DNA of 64,000 nucleotides. Source: Locusta migratoria. Its lineage: Eukaryota > Arthropoda > Insecta > Orthoptera > Acrididae. The notes below the pieces were generated by a model. That model was not told the origin of the DNA and ran no database searches. It worked only from the letters and a program-made list of their open reading frames with translations. Of this stretch, positions 22,766 through 34,284 are shown piece by piece; positions within the stretch are counted from its first letter, which is position 1; every line of letters starts with the position of its first letter. The position numbers and the translations under genes were made by a program. Location of the stretch: assembly GCA_026315105.1 (NCBI GenBank), contig CM048751.1, forward strand, positions 336,628,649 to 336,692,648, in the 5' to 3' direction.

Positions 22766-23395
22766 GTATGTGGTATAGTCTCCATGGGTGGCAGTACAGG
22801 CGCTGATTCTAGCATCAATTCAATCATAGAGATGTCGAATACTGTCTTGAGATACATTATTCCACGCCTGCTCGAGCTTCTCACGTAGTTCTGACAGAAT
22901 TGTGGGTTAACAAGTCGCACGTGTGAGTTTTCGTCCCCTCGATGTGTGTTCAATTGGAGACATGTCCGGTGATTGATATGTCCTGGAGTATAGCTGCACA
23001 TTTTGCAGATCACGTTCCAAGCGATGTGTGTGGATGAACATTAATCTACTAAAACAACACATCACCTTCTTGTTGAAAAAAAAATGACAGAAGAACGTCT
23101 TCTGCATTTGGCAAGTACTGAGCACTGAACAGGGTTCTCTCACAGGTAAACGAGAGTTGAAGCTTATCGCATCCCAGATCATAAGGCCTGGCTGAGACCA
23201 GTGTACCTTGGAGGAATGCATAGACAGTTCTCGACAAGTCAACTTCGAACACCCAAACAACCTCGTGCAGTCAGAACCTGCTTTCACCTCTCAATACACG
23301 GCCCGCTATTCAATTTTCCAATCGATCCTCTGACGACACCAGTCGAGCCATGCACATCAATTCTGTGGTGATTGTGGAAGATTGGATGGATGTGT
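22766..23395 (-). pseudogene. Tc1-like transposase remnant
   Basis: Order on the minus strand: a GESRF remnant of the DESRF block with the first catalytic Asp apparently lost, then VWVFEVDLSRTVYAF, GLMIWDAISFNSRLPV, YLPNAEDVLL, and SPDMSPIEHT carrying the third acidic block. The tail resembles the amphipathic end of Tc1 transposases. Several stops and frame changes mark it as dead. Confidence 0.75.
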
Positions 23396-23954
23396 ATGTG
23401 TGATTTTCCGTCCGCCAGCCAAAACAGCAGCATTGATAGGTTCTGTCAAAGATGATCTTGGACTGCGTAAGGCGGGTGTTTATAGAATTAGTTGTGAATG
23501 CGGCCTGGCATACATAGGACAAAATACAAGAACAGTGTCAGATCGTTGTGCTGAATTTGAGAGACACACACGCCTTCTGCAACCAGATAAGTCTGCCATT
23601 GCTGAGCATTGTTTCTCAACCGGACACAAAATGGATTACACAAGTACTAAGATTTTAGCTCAGACTTCAACTTTTTGGCAGTCTGTAATGCGTGACTCAG
23701 TTGAAATTAAACTGGCAGAAGGACTTATTAATAGAGACAGTGCCTTTCAGCTGATTAAAGCTTGGGTACCAGTAATTTCAGTTTTAAGAACGCAAAGATC
23801 ACATCGTCTAATAAGTAAAGCAGAGTGTCCGTATGTTTGTACGTGTTGCATACAAATCTACAGTTTGGTTACACACTTTATGACATTTTGTATACGTAAG
23901 CTTCAATCCATGAGGACGGTCGCCTCAAGTGTAAGAATCACATACGATATATAG
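23382..23954 (+). CDS. Penelope-like element C-terminus, GIY-YIG endonuclease (copy 2)
   Basis: Almost residue-for-residue the same as 18655-19299 from FRPPAKTAALIG onward, with the GVYRI, AYIG and STGHKMDY blocks intact. Its 5' end is cut at about 23399, within the linker before the nuclease, so it is shorter than copy 1. The leading residues of this frame come from flanking DNA. The very high similarity indicates recent amplification or local duplication. Confidence 0.85.
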   Translation: MDGCVCVIFRPPAKTAALIGSVKDDLGLRKAGVYRISCECGLAYIGQNTRTVSDRCAEFERHTRLLQPDKSAIAEHCFSTGHKMDYTSTKILAQTSTFWQSVMRDSVEIKLAEGLINRDSAFQLIKAWVPVISVLRTQRSHRLISKAECPYVCTCCIQIYSLVTHFMTFCIRKLQSMRTVASSVRITYDI

Positions 23955-24408
23955 TTCACGAGATATGACGTCATAAACAATGAGATGCGCGAAAAACTGC
24001 ATTTTGCGACAATGCTGCTCATTTTCTCCTAAACCATTGGACCGATTTCAACCAAATTTGGTACACACATTCCATACCGTGAGGTAACAATTGCTGCATG
24101 GTTAAGAATCACATGCGGCTCATGGTTCAATAGATATTACGTCATAACCAACAGAAATCGCAAAAAATGCCATATAATGCGACGAGACATTCGAAATACA
24201 CTGTATAAGAATGACAGTACTTAGCGACTTGCAACAAACTTTTAACATAATTTCAAACCTTTATTAAACTGTTTCTCGCTGGAAACCATAGTAAAATGAT
24301 TAAAGGAAAAAAGTTTCTCGCTTACTACTTTTCCGCTGTTTATGGAGTAAAACTACGGATCTCGGTATGACGTTACAATTTATAATTTGAACACTACAAA
24401 TTGTAGTA
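23955..24408 (+). mobile_element. PLE 3' non-coding tail (copy 2)
   Basis: Matches 19300-19755 closely and then ends at CTACAAATTGTAG, whereas copy 1 continues about 150 bp further. The 16-bp duplication of copy 1 is absent. Confidence 0.75.
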
Positions 24409-24509
24409 ACCGGTTGGCAACAGTTCACCCTCAGACTTCTGCGCTCAGTAAACCTGTTGTCCCTGATGTGGTAGGTATATGATATCGCACTGTTGCCTTT
24501 ACAATCAGA

Positions 24510-24765
24510 ATCCTGCACAGCGCCCGTTTACCTCGCCCAGCCTGTGAGTCACAGCCCGAGACCAGCCCGTCTGGCCTGCTGGGCTGGCAGGCTGATGGGC
24601 TGACCTTGGCCCAGCCGAGTGGCGGGCTGGCAGCCTGAGCACCGCCTGCAGGCCCAGCCCGTCTGCCCAGGTGGCCTGCCGCTCCCCCAGCCTGTCGGGC
24701 CCGCGCTGTCGTTACCAGCCGGCGCCTCGCCCCTGCTGTTTTACGGTCTGGCCACCCACCAACAG
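24510..24765. repeat. GC-rich degenerate GCCCAGCC/GGCTGGC tract
   Basis: About 250 bp dominated by recurring GCCCAGCC, GGGCTGGC and GCCTG words on both strands, unlike the AT-rich surroundings. Open frames through it are artefacts of its composition. A similar tract lies at 26900-27115. Confidence 0.6.
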
Positions 24766-25685
24766 AGTGATAAGCAATGTGACACATGCTACCTGCACTC
24801 TGAAATCCATTGCCCAATGTGTGGTGGAGGGTATTTTGCGTAGCATATCATTTCCTCTTTAATCGCGTTTTTCTTTTCTTTTCGGGGGTGGGGTGCATAT
24901 ACGCAATAGCAACCAATGTATTGTTTCACTCTTGGACAAATATATACCTTCCAAACATCGACAGTTCGTTCTTGGAAAAAAAACTCTTGTTTAAATTGTA
25001 CATAACTTTTTTTGCGTGCCAGCTACTGGTAACAATCCAAAGACACCATCAACATATTCCATTGTTGTGCTACAGTTTAAATGAGTTATCCACTCCTTTT
25101 CAAGTGAAACCTGTCTGTACTTTTTCTCTCAGTTCGAGCAGATGTTCGTTCTTTCAGGTTAAACTCTTTTCGTTTCTCAGCATTCATTCACCTGAGTGAA
25201 ACGTGTGTGTAATCGTTCCATTATGGGTCATGCATTAATTAAGTGGGGTGATTTTGGCGTTTCCTCTCGCCCTGGTAAGATGCGACATTTTCAATCTCAA
25301 ATGAGATTTTTCAAAATGCCTATTTTAATGTAAATACGTTAACCTGTAGGCCTACTTGATTACGTTAGATCAATTTTTGGAAATTTTGCACAGCTGACCT
25401 TCAAAACAAGAGGAAGTTCGCTGTCTACACAAAATTTCGTTCGGTACATAGCGGAGAGGACTTTACTTGCTAACTTTGATTAGAATAAATAAATGCCCGT
25501 CAGTGATGGGTACTTAATCAAGTACTTAAATAAAGGGAAGTACTAAAATTCGTACAACATACATTCAAATTCAGTACATGGGTACACATGTGTGGTCTTA
25601 AGAGTCACTACTGGAACAAAAATGTCTGTATCACTTTTCAATGAAATCATCTTCCTGCACATATGAAGAAAGATCATTGCAAAAT
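24766..25685. other. spacer, nothing recognised
   Basis: Frame 24810-25199 is open but compositionally ordinary, with no domain signal. Confidence 0.45.
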
Positions 25686-25892
25686 TTGGTGATATACATC
25701 ACAGTAAATTAGCTTATTACGCCTATTTTCATTCACTGCTTTCATATGGGATCATATTCGGGGGCAATTCAACATTGAGTAAAAAGTATTCATTGCACAA
25801 AAGTGTGTAATCAGAATAATTGCTGGAGCCCACCCAGGAGCATCCGGCAGACATTTATTTAGGGATCTAGGGATCCTCGCTGTATCTTCACA

Positions 25893-25966
<74 letters not shown>

Positions 25967-26322
25967 TCACTTACGAAATTTGTTATTAACAATCCAACCC
26001 AATTCAAAGTAATAGCACTGTGCATAGCTACAACACTCTGAGAAAGGATGATATTCACTATTCAAGGTTAAATCTAACTTTGGCTCAGAAAGGGGTGAAT
26101 TAAGGTGCCACAAAAGTCTTTGGTCACTTACCAAGTAGCATCAAAAGTCTGAGAGATAGCCAATTAGTATTTAAAAAGAAATTAAAGGAATTTCTGAATG
26201 TCAACTCCTTCTACAATGTAGATGAATTTTTAGATAAAACATAAAAAATAAATAAAAAAAAATTAAATAACAATCCTTAAAATATTGATTGTCATGTATA
26301 GACAACATTTACTAGAGTGACA
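25686..26322 (+). pseudogene. LINE-C (CR1/L2-group) RT C-terminal end
   Basis: Reads LAYYAYFHSLLSYGIIFGGN, then VIRIIAGAHPGASGRHLF and DLGILAVSSQ, interrupted by an (AT)n expansion, then YSLTKFVINN and a frame-broken end. This is the conserved C-terminus of a widespread arthropod LINE. The trailer continues after the solo LTR at 26802-26870. Confidence 0.75.
25893..25968. repeat. (AT)n(AC)n(AT)n microsatellite inside LINE-C
   Basis: The dinucleotide run starts within the codons for a Gln-Tyr-Ile-Tyr-like stretch (CAAGATATATAT...ATTCACTT), suggesting it grew from a short TATATA seed in the coding sequence. Confidence 0.85.
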
Positions 26323-26796
26323 TTTTGTGTCCCAGCCTCCTCGCCGCTTTTGTGTCTCGTTTCCGTCGTAGGTGTCGGTGGCCGAGTAGAAAGTGACCGA
26401 CACAGGAATAAAGGATGCACGCTTGTGCAGGTAGGAGGTGACCAGCCAGTGGGACAGCAGAAACTAGAAATACTAGAGTAAATTAGAACGAGATATATAT
26501 TTCTTAGAGACTTAGTAATACTTAACTTTCACATAGCTCAGTACTGCAGAATGCTGATACATAGTCGAGCTAGAGGCCTGCCTAGTGCCTATCCGATAGC
26601 CAAGTCTTCACTGGTTCCGAAGTGTTAGCTGGTTCCTATCTCAGTCCCAAGTGAACGATGTCGTTCAGTGGTGGCCACGAGCGGAGTTGTAGCAGAGGGC
26701 GCTCGTGGCTGTCGACGTAAGAACGCCGCGCCGTGCGTGCATGGCGGCGCGCGGCGAAAGTAGGTGGCGCGCACTTTAGACTTGTGCGACACCACA
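26323..26796 (-). mobile_element. solo LTR in LINE-C trailer
   Basis: 474 bp flanked by a perfect 5-bp duplication TGACA (26318-26322 and 26797-26801). Read on the minus strand it starts TGTGGTGTCGC and ends GACACAAAA, close to the TG...CA ends of LTRs. The interior is GC-rich and has no coding sequence. Removing it rejoins the LINE trailer (GAGTGACACGTTCC). Confidence 0.6.
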
Positions 26797-26801
26797 TGAC
26801 A

Positions 26802-26872
26802 CGTTCCACATCATTATTAAATGTCGTATATATGATCTATTGAACAAGTATTAATCTTATCTAATCTAATCT
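26802..26872 (+). mobile_element. LINE-C 3' trailer and ATCTA tail
   Basis: CACGTTCCACATCATT...GATCTATTGAACAAG, ending in the short tandem CTTATCTAATCTAATCT typical of simple-repeat-ended LINEs. It belongs with 25686-26322. Confidence 0.7.
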
Positions 26873-26899
26873 GAGTCATTAGAGAAACACTCCAGGGGC

Positions 26900-27115
26900 T
26901 ACTGGTAGGGTGCTGCAACGGCGAGTGGCGCCAGCTGAGAGTGAGGCATTGCGCAGTGGGCTGGTAGGCCGGCAGGCCAACTGGTTTGCCCGTGCGCTCG
27001 CTGTGTCTGGCCTTGGCGGACTGCGCTCAGCACGGCAGCCACATTCAGCCTGGCGGGCTAGACGGGTCAGACGGGCCAACCGGGCCAGCCCCCAGCCCCT
27101 ACGGGCTAGGCGGGC
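26900..27115. repeat. GC-rich GGGC/CGGGCT degenerate tract
   Basis: Short recurring GGCGGGCT, GACGGG and GGGCCAGC words. Similar in style to 24510-24765, though not an obvious copy. Confidence 0.55.
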
Positions 27116-27860
27116 TGAACTCTATTTACAACACGATCTTGGTGTACGTTTGTACCGTGTGAACGTCCAGAAACGTCTACGGGTGTGAGATGGCCATCGT
27201 AACCAGCATCTCCGCACAACTGATGCATCACTTCCAACATGTGTGGCGATTGTCCGAAAGGATCATCCCGCCACTTCGAAGGTCACAATTAGACGGATTT
27301 AAAATTCGCTCAGTTGGCCATAGGAAGCAATTCTCAGTGGCATGGCGGCTGTTTACATCACACTTTCATATCAGAGTGTAACAGAACAGTCGCGAAACTC
27401 CCGGTGATTTTCTGCAACTTCGCAAATTCAGCGCCTCCAAGTGGCTGGGTGGTAAAAGCATACCGCAAAACGACTGTGTACTGTATTGGATGTGTATTTC
27501 GTGTGAAGCAGCACATTCAAAATACTGTCGTATTTAAGGAGTTTTTGTGAGGCTAAAAAGATATCAAAAATACAATCCGGAAATCTCTCACTTGCTGGGA
27601 AGTAAGTGAATAATATTACGAATAACAAGTATTCCCTTACGGTCGATAATTACACCTTTAGGCATGGAAGAATTCTTTCCCTTCGAAACTTCGCTCTTAA
27701 TAAGAATCGCAAATGCTTGACCATTCCCATTGAAGTTAATCAACTCAGTAGAGCTTGCTTACTTTCATACCAACATATTTTGGTGGTTACCTACTAGTTC
27801 GAAGAAGTTAATCGCAGCTAAAAATAAATGTCTGTGTAAAACCTATTAATATTAGCACGC
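27116..27860. other. spacer, nothing recognised
   Basis: Small open frames without domain features. No repeat recognised. Confidence 0.45.
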
Positions 27861-28052
27861 CGCGATGGAGTAGCCGAGCGGTCTAAAGCACCTCGCTGCG
27901 GAGCGCGCGGTTGCTCGCCGTGGAGTTTCGAGTCCTCCCTGGGGCATGGGTGTGTGTTTGTCCGTAGGTTAGTTTACCTAGGTTTAAATAGTTTGTAAGC
28001 TACGGACTGATGACCACGCAATTTGGTCCGATAGATTTACAAACATTTGAAC
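27861..28052 (+). repeat. SINE-A, complete
   Basis: tRNA-like head GGAGTAGCCGAGCGGTCTAA and GAGTTTCGAGTCC, then body with TTTAAATAGTTTGTAAG and tail TTACAAACATTTGAACAA. Closely matches the reverse copy at 30777-30971. Confidence 0.85.
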
Positions 28053-28614
28053 AATATTAGCACGGAAGATTCTTGAAGATGTTTGATACCTGCCAATTAG
28101 CTGAAAGAAATCATACTAGACAGAATCTAGCCTCCAAACAGACTAGTTTTGAATACTACAATGTCCGGAATCCACTAAAACAAACCTCATGAACATCGAA
28201 GTACGCACCGACCTCGTGAATAAATTCATAATCAGTTCCTGTTGTAGTCGGGCACATCAGGTTGTAATTCATTTCTGCTCTTAAAACGTTTTGTACAATA
28301 CGATTCCGACTCAGCTATTGTGGGCCGTATGAAATTCACTGCACTTGACAGTTTATTATATACTGACATCAACAGAAGCCGTTATATTACGTTAGTGACG
28401 TTTTCATATTTGTGTTTGAAAATTGACAACCACGTTTAGGATTAGGAACTATGAAAGTAACAAAAAATTAACTACGCAATTTTTTATCACGCAGTTCTCC
28501 TGCTACTCCAACTGGCCGCTTGGGGCGCTACAATCGCGTATTAATTCAATAATATTTCCGCATTAGGAAGTTCACAAAAATTTTTTCTGCAGAAAAAACT
28601 TAATACTTATTGTG
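28053..28614. other. spacer, nothing recognised
   Basis: No supported feature. Confidence 0.45.
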
Positions 28615-28836
28615 ATCAGTTACGGCTTCACTGTACTAGGTTTAGATGGAATACCAAAGTGCGGCGAATGAAAATTTGTGCAGTCAGGCTGGTCACTGTG
28701 TCATCGGCGGCGGAGTTGTCAACGCGTCTGCCTAGTAAGTAGGAAATCCCGGGTTCGAATCCCAGACGGGCAGAAATTTTCATTCGCCGCGCTGTCGTAT
28801 TCCATCTAAACCTAGTACAGTGAAGCCGTAACTGAT
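28615..28836. repeat. hairpin element with internal tRNA-like sequence
   Basis: Arms of about 40 bp (28615-28655 and 28797-28836) are almost perfect reverse complements, and a second inner block (28661-28681 and 28770-28790) also pairs. Between them is a tRNA-derived segment, with AACGCGTCTGCCTAGTAAG followed by the B-box GGTTCGAATCC. The right arm looks like the SINE body and the left arm like an inverted piece of it. A polymerase III transcript would fold into a long hairpin. Confidence 0.75.
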
Positions 28837-28849
28837 CGCAAATTGCGAT

Positions 28850-29404
28850 TTATTTCTTGCTTTGAATGCTGTAACGTCACCAAAAAAATATATAATTAAA
28901 ACTTTTCATTAATCAATTTAAAAAAGTATTTCTTAAAACCCATGAAATGGATAAAGTAGATTTTAGTACAGTTGACTCTATTAGCGTCATGTAATATGCA
29001 GTAAAGATATTAAGGTCCTGCATCAAATAGTTTTCTTTTTATTTCAGAAGTGGGTCAAATTCTTGCCTAAATTAACATAGGAAAGATAAGCAGGGAGTGG
29101 CCCCCTTAATGCGTACAGGCAGCAACGCAAAAGTAATGTTACAGCGCTATGGCAGCTATATTACTACAGTATCTGTTGACGATCGACAGTGAAACCGATA
29201 TTAGTGAGATCCCCCAGGTGTCATCTGACGTCATCGGACCAAAATCGGCGGCTTCTCTCGTGGTGTACTAATTTATTTCCGGCAGCGTATGTCACACCGT
29301 CGGGTTTTTACGCTACAGCCCTCTAGCCTTGGCGGCATCGAAGCGGGAAAGTGAAGGTAGTAACACGCGGGACATGTAACACTCTACCGATCCTGAGAAC
29401 AGAA
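28850..29404. other. spacer, nothing recognised
   Basis: No supported feature. Confidence 0.45.
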
Positions 29405-29410
29405 TTTAAA

Positions 29411-29899
29411 AAATCGCACTGACGTGTTTTACGGCCCACTTTAGATTTGTAGTTTTATAAGTTTTTGCAAACGTTTTGGACCAAAATAATAATCTAAATA
29501 ATAAAAAATTAATTAATACGACTGTCTGAAACCCTTTTAAGAGAAAAAATTAGGTAGTGCTGAGTTCCGAACCAGTGACCTTCACCGTCACAGTCCAACG
29601 CATTGCCCACTACGCTATAGCTAACACTTAGGAGTTGTGTTCTTTAATCTCATACTATTGATGGCCGTTATTAACTGATGCTAATATGGCATTTGTAGAC
29701 ACTAGATTATCATTTATCGTACGAAGAACGACGTGTTTTTGTTAATTCTTCAGTGCCCCATTGCTTTGAAATGACAACATGTAAGTTACAAAAAGAAAAT
29801 CATCAAATACGCAACGCAAGATGGCGTATGCCAGGGAGAGTTCTGGGCGAAGAATGTCACGTGATATCTGCGAACGGCTGCTTTTCGTTGATTTAATGG
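29411..29899 (+). repeat. foldback repeat, left arm
   Basis: Reverse complement of 37545-38020 along its length, including GACGTGTTTTACGGCCCACTT at the outer end and a tRNA-like stretch around 29570-29640. It is cut at 29899 by insertion of the L1/Tx1-type LINE and resumes at 36652. Confidence 0.8.
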
Positions 29900-30002
29900 T
29901 CATTATCGGCCGGTCCGCCGTAGCGGCCGGACGCGTGAGCGGAGCGGGTTAGCCGGCGCCGTTCGCCTTCTATTTACTTCGCGCGCGTTTGCATATTTTG
30001 AT

Positions 30003-31579
30003 TTGGTAATGGAGTCACAAGTGCGAAAGTATACATTAAAGTTCAGTTTTAGTTTTGGTGTCCCACGACCGAAGATTTACGAGTTCGATGACTGGTTTCA
30101 CGGAACATTCAACGTACCTGAAGAAGATCTGTTTGGAATGGCCTACGATTTTATAAGCAACGTCTACACAGTGAAGCTGAGAAACGGCGAGCTGTGCCGA
30201 CGGATCATGAACAAGACCAACGGAACTGCGAAGTACACAGCATCAAATGGTGAGGTGAGTGACGTTATAATTACGTATGCTGGGCTCGGCTTTCGGACCG
30301 TAAAAGCTCATTTATTGCCGTTCGAAATTGAACTGGATTATATTAAACAGGCCCTTTCCAAGTACGGTACCGTTTATACTGTAACTGCTGACCGATGGGG
30401 TGGCAATATGCACTATAAAGTAGACAACGGTGTACGGTCTGTCAAGGTTGATTTGCAATCCCACATTCCGTCTTTCGTAAACGTGTGTGGTTTCAAGGCC
30501 CTTATTGTCTATGAAGGACAGACTCGTACTTGTTCTGCATGTAACATGCCAGGTCATCTTAGAGCAGAATGCCCGCGTAGGCGGCCTGTTCAGCTCCCAG
30601 TCGAGAGAGACGCGGAAGGCGGGCAGCGCGCGCAGTACGCCACGGTCGCCAGCCGCCTGCTCCCGCGCGAGCACGTAAACACGGCCCTGCCCGATGACGT
30701 AGTACTCGCCGCCGCGGCAGCCGCACTAGAAGAGACGCGACCAAGTACACTTGCTGTCGGAATGGACGTGGAAATGTTCAAATGTCGTTAAATCTATCGG
30801 ACCAAACTGCGTGGTCATCAGTCCGTAGCTTACAAACTACTTAAACCTAGGTAAACTAACCTAAGGACAACACACACACCCATGCCCCAGGGAGGACTCG
30901 AAACTCCACGGCGAGCAACCGCGCGCTCCGCAGCGAGGCGCTTTAGACCGCTCGGCTACTCCACCGCGGCAACGTGGAAATGATTGACGCTAGTGCAGCC
31001 ACTGACACGAACCCACTAAGTCTTGGGGTTCCACAACAAAATAATGATGCCGACAATACGACAACTGAAGTAGACACTAATAAAAATATTGCAGTGGCAG
31101 AGGACGCGCCTCGTGCCCCCTTGGACACGTCTGCTGATGAAAGTCGCGTTCCTCGCAATGTATGTTCCGAAAACGCAAAAAGTTCCGCCCCCAACAATGA
31201 GCAAGACCCACAACAACTTGCAGTAAATCTTCCAGATGCCCAGGAGGCACGCAACAGGGATTCATTTGTTCCCGACCGTAAAGGTTCGACGTCCAAAAAA
31301 TCAAAAAACGTCTCATCCGAATCTCAGAAGTAGGTGAAAGGCCAAACTTCACTGGAAAAAAAGAAAATCCGTGTTGCTCGTGGTGGCGCTGCCGAAGTCG
31401 CAAGTCAGCTACGCCCGATCGCAAAACAGGTCGCTGAGAAACTAAAAAATAACGACGCTAATAAAACAGAAGTACCTGCGTCTACCACCGTAGACAGGAG
31501 GGTTTCGGACGGAGACTCAAACAAAGCGTTAGTTGACTTCTGGAGGCAAGATATGGAAACAAATGAGGGCCCAGCATAA
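30003..31579 (+). pseudogene. LINE ORF1 (CCHC protein), split by SINE
   Basis: The first segment (30003-30776) encodes an RNA-binding-like region followed by a zinc knuckle CSACNMPGHLRAEC (C-x2-C-x4-H-x4-C) near residues 179-192. The SINE interrupts it. The reading phase then resumes at 30983 with a low-complexity acidic/polar stretch to an in-frame TAG at 31331-31333, after which the frame continues to 31579. ORF1 proteins of this group coat the LINE RNA. The SINE and the TAG both break the product. Confidence 0.8.
30777..30971 (-). repeat. SINE-A inserted in LINE ORF1
   Basis: Full-length reverse copy, flanked by the 11-bp duplication ACGTGGAAATG (30766-30776 and 30972-30982). The ORF1 reading phase is the same before and after it. 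Confidence 0.95.
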
Positions 31580-31629
31580 TATTCCGTGTTAGTGTGCGTA
31601 GGTGAGTGTGTTTGATATAGGCGCTTTTA

Positions 31630-31790
31630 TTGGTTTTAACTCTTCCTCAAAGAATGAACGATACCTTCACTTATAATATAACGACCATCAACATCAACAG
31701 AATTCAAAGTGAGGTTAAATTTAGGGCGCTCACGGACTTTTTATACAACACAAACGTAGACATTGGGCTATTACAGGAGGTGTGTCCAGG
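31630..31790 (+). pseudogene. LINE ORF2 start, AP-endonuclease N-terminus
   Basis: The frame shows ITTININRIQS and IGLLQEV, the opening strands of the APE-type endonuclease of LINEs. It stops at the PLE junction (about 31787-31790), before the catalytic core. Confidence 0.75.
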
Positions 31791-32870
31791 AAGGCTTCCT
31801 CTAAGCGTCCCATAAATAAGTTTGCGTACGAGGGGGCCATCCTGGTCCCCATGGCTGTTCCCTTTAGTTGTTGGTATGTCCGGCCCTCAAAAGTGAAGAA
31901 GTTGTGGGTTAGGATGAAGCTGGCTAGGGTATTAAGGAAAGAGGTTTTAGGTAAGGAAGTGGGTGGCCGGCGCGAAAGGAAATATTCCATCGCAGCGAGG
32001 CCCTGGGCAGGTGGGATATTAGTGTATAAGGAAGTGGCATCGATGGTTACAAGGATGGTTTCAGGAGGTAACAGGCTGGGTAAGGATTTCAGGCGATTGA
32101 GGAAGTGGTTGGTGTCTTTGATGAAGGATGGGAGACTGCACATGATGGGTTGAAGGTGGTCTATGTAGGCAGAGATTCCTTCTGTTGGGGCTTGGTAACC
32201 GGCCACAATGGGGCGGCTGGGATGATTGGGTTTGTGAATCTTCGGAAGTAGGTAGAAGGTGGGGGTGCGGGATGTCGGTGGAGTCATGAGGTTAATGGAG
32301 TCAGGTGAAAGGTTTTGTAGGGGGCCTAAGGTTTTAAGGATTCCTTGAAGCTCTGCCTGGACATCAGGAATGGGATCGCCTTGAAAAACTTTATATGTGG
32401 TATTATCTGAAAGTTGACGCACTCCCTCTGCCACATACTCCCGCCAATCAAGTACCACTGTCGTGGAGCCCTTGTCAGCAGGGAGAATGACAATGGAATG
32501 GTCAGCCTTCAGATCACGGATAGCTCAGGATTCAGCTGTGGTAATGTTGGGAGTAGGATTAAGGTTTCTCAGGAAGGAGGCAAGGTTGGAAGTAAGGAAT
32601 TCCTGGAAGGTTTGAAGAGGGTGATTTTGAGAAAGAGCAGGTGGGTCTCGCTGTGACGAAGGACGGAACTGTTCTAGGCAGGGTTCGATTTGAAAGATGT
32701 CTTGGGGAGATGGATCATTAGGAAGAGGATTATTTTTCTTCGTGGCAAAGTGATATCTCCAGCAAAGACTGCGAGTATAGGATAGTAAATCTTTCACAAG
32801 GGCTGTTTGGTTGAATTTGGGAGTAGGGCTAAAGGTCAGATTGGGAGAGAGGTTTAGAGGACGCTTAGAG
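31787..32870 (-). pseudogene. PLE reverse transcriptase, N-terminal half (inverted)
   Basis: Minus-strand blocks: FYLLPKIHKPNHPSRPIV, EGISAYIDHLQPI, TIDATSLYTNIPP (first catalytic Asp region), QLKGTAMGTRMAPSYANLF and GRLEEAFLDT at the junction. These are the diagnostic motifs of Penelope RTs. Frames 32525-32797 and 31730-32458 are separated by an in-frame stop near 32522. The final residues of the second frame come from the LINE after the junction. Confidence 0.85.
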
Positions 32871-32872
32871 GT

Positions 32873-34007
32873 TTGGGACGCTTAGAGGAAGCCTTCCTGG
32901 ACACCCAAGCCTGTCAACCCAAAGTTTGGTATAGATTCATTGACGACATCTTCATGATCTGGACTCACAGTGAAGAAGAACTCCAGAATTTCCTCTCCAA
33001 CCTCAACTCCTTTGGTCCCATCGAATTCACCTGGTCCTATTCCAGATCCTATGCCACTTTCCTCGATGTCGACCTCCATCTATCCAACGGCCAACTACAC
33101 ACATCCGTCCACATCAAACCTACCAATAAACAACAGTACCTGCATTATGACAGCTGCCATCCTTTCCACGTCAAACGTTCCCTTCCCTACAGCTTAGGTC
33201 TTCGTGGCAAACGAGTCTGCTCCAGTCCTGAATCCCTGAACCAATACACCAATAACCTGATAACAGCCTTCACATCCCGCAGCTATCCTGATCTGGTACA
33301 GAAGCAAATTGCCAGAGCCACTTCCTCATCCCCCCAAATTCAGAACCTTCAACAGAACACCAGAAGTGCCCCTCTTGTCACCGGATACTTTCTGGGACTG
33401 GAGCGGACTCTGAATGTGGCTCTCCAGCAAGGATACGACTTCCTAAAATCCTGCCCCGAAATGAGATCCATCCTTCATGACATCCTTCCTACTCCACTGA
33501 GAGTGTCTTTCCGCCACCCACCTAACCTCCGTAACCTCCTAGTCCACCCCTATGAAATCCCCAAACCACCTTCCCTACCTTCTGGCTCCTACCCTTGTAA
33601 CCGCCCCCGTTGTAAAACCTGCCCTATGCACCCTTCCACCACTACTTACTCCAGTCCAGTAACCCGGAAGGTGTACACGATCAAAGGCAGAGCCACTTGC
33701 GATAGTACCCACGTGATCTACCAATTGACATGCCTGCACTGTGAAGCGTTCTATGTGGGAATGACCAGCAACAAACTGTCCATTCGCATGAATGGACACA
33801 GGCAGACAGTGTTTGTTGGTAACGAGGATCACCCTGTGCACGGCCTGTGCCTTGGTGCACGGCCAGCACATCTTGGCACAGTGCTACACCGTCCGGGTTA
33901 TCTGGATACTTCCCACTGACACCAATCTTTCAGAACTCCGGAGATGGGAACTAGCCCTTCAGCATATTCTCTGTTCCCGTTGCCCACCTGGTCTCAACCT
34001 CCGCTAA
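32873..34007 (+). pseudogene. PLE RT C-terminal half and GIY-YIG endonuclease
   Basis: Starts GRLEEAFLDT, then WYRFIDDIFMIW with the RT catalytic Asp pair, FLDVDLHL, the thumb and linker, a Cys-rich CNRPRCKTCPMHP and the GIY-YIG nuclease (THVIYQLTC, FYVGMTSNKLSIRMNGHR). A frameshift near 33850 moves the rest (HGQHILAQCYTVRVIWI, LRRWELALQHILCSR) into the frame ending at 34007. Otherwise well preserved. It would supply second-strand cleavage and reverse transcription. Confidence 0.85.
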
Positions 34008-34284
34008 ATTCGAATTCCCACCCACCATCTTAACATCTTTGTCTTGGTTCTCTGGACAGAGCCTCTGCCTCAAGTGGCATCTCTGTCTAATTTCTAACTT
34101 CTTTGCTTTCTACAGTTCTACAGTATGTCTGCCTAAGTGTACTTGTGTCTGTGTAAATGTGTGGGTGTGTGTGCATTTGTTTACCCTCCATTTTTCCCCA
34201 AGGTAAGTCTTTCCTGTCCCGGGATTGGAATGGCTCCTTACCCCCTTCCTTAAAACCCTCATCATTTCCTTTTCCCTCTCCTTC

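Noticed and set aside
24619..27188. Open frames through GC-rich tracts
   Set aside because: Stop-poor composition explains them; both strands and several frames are open and no domain is visible.
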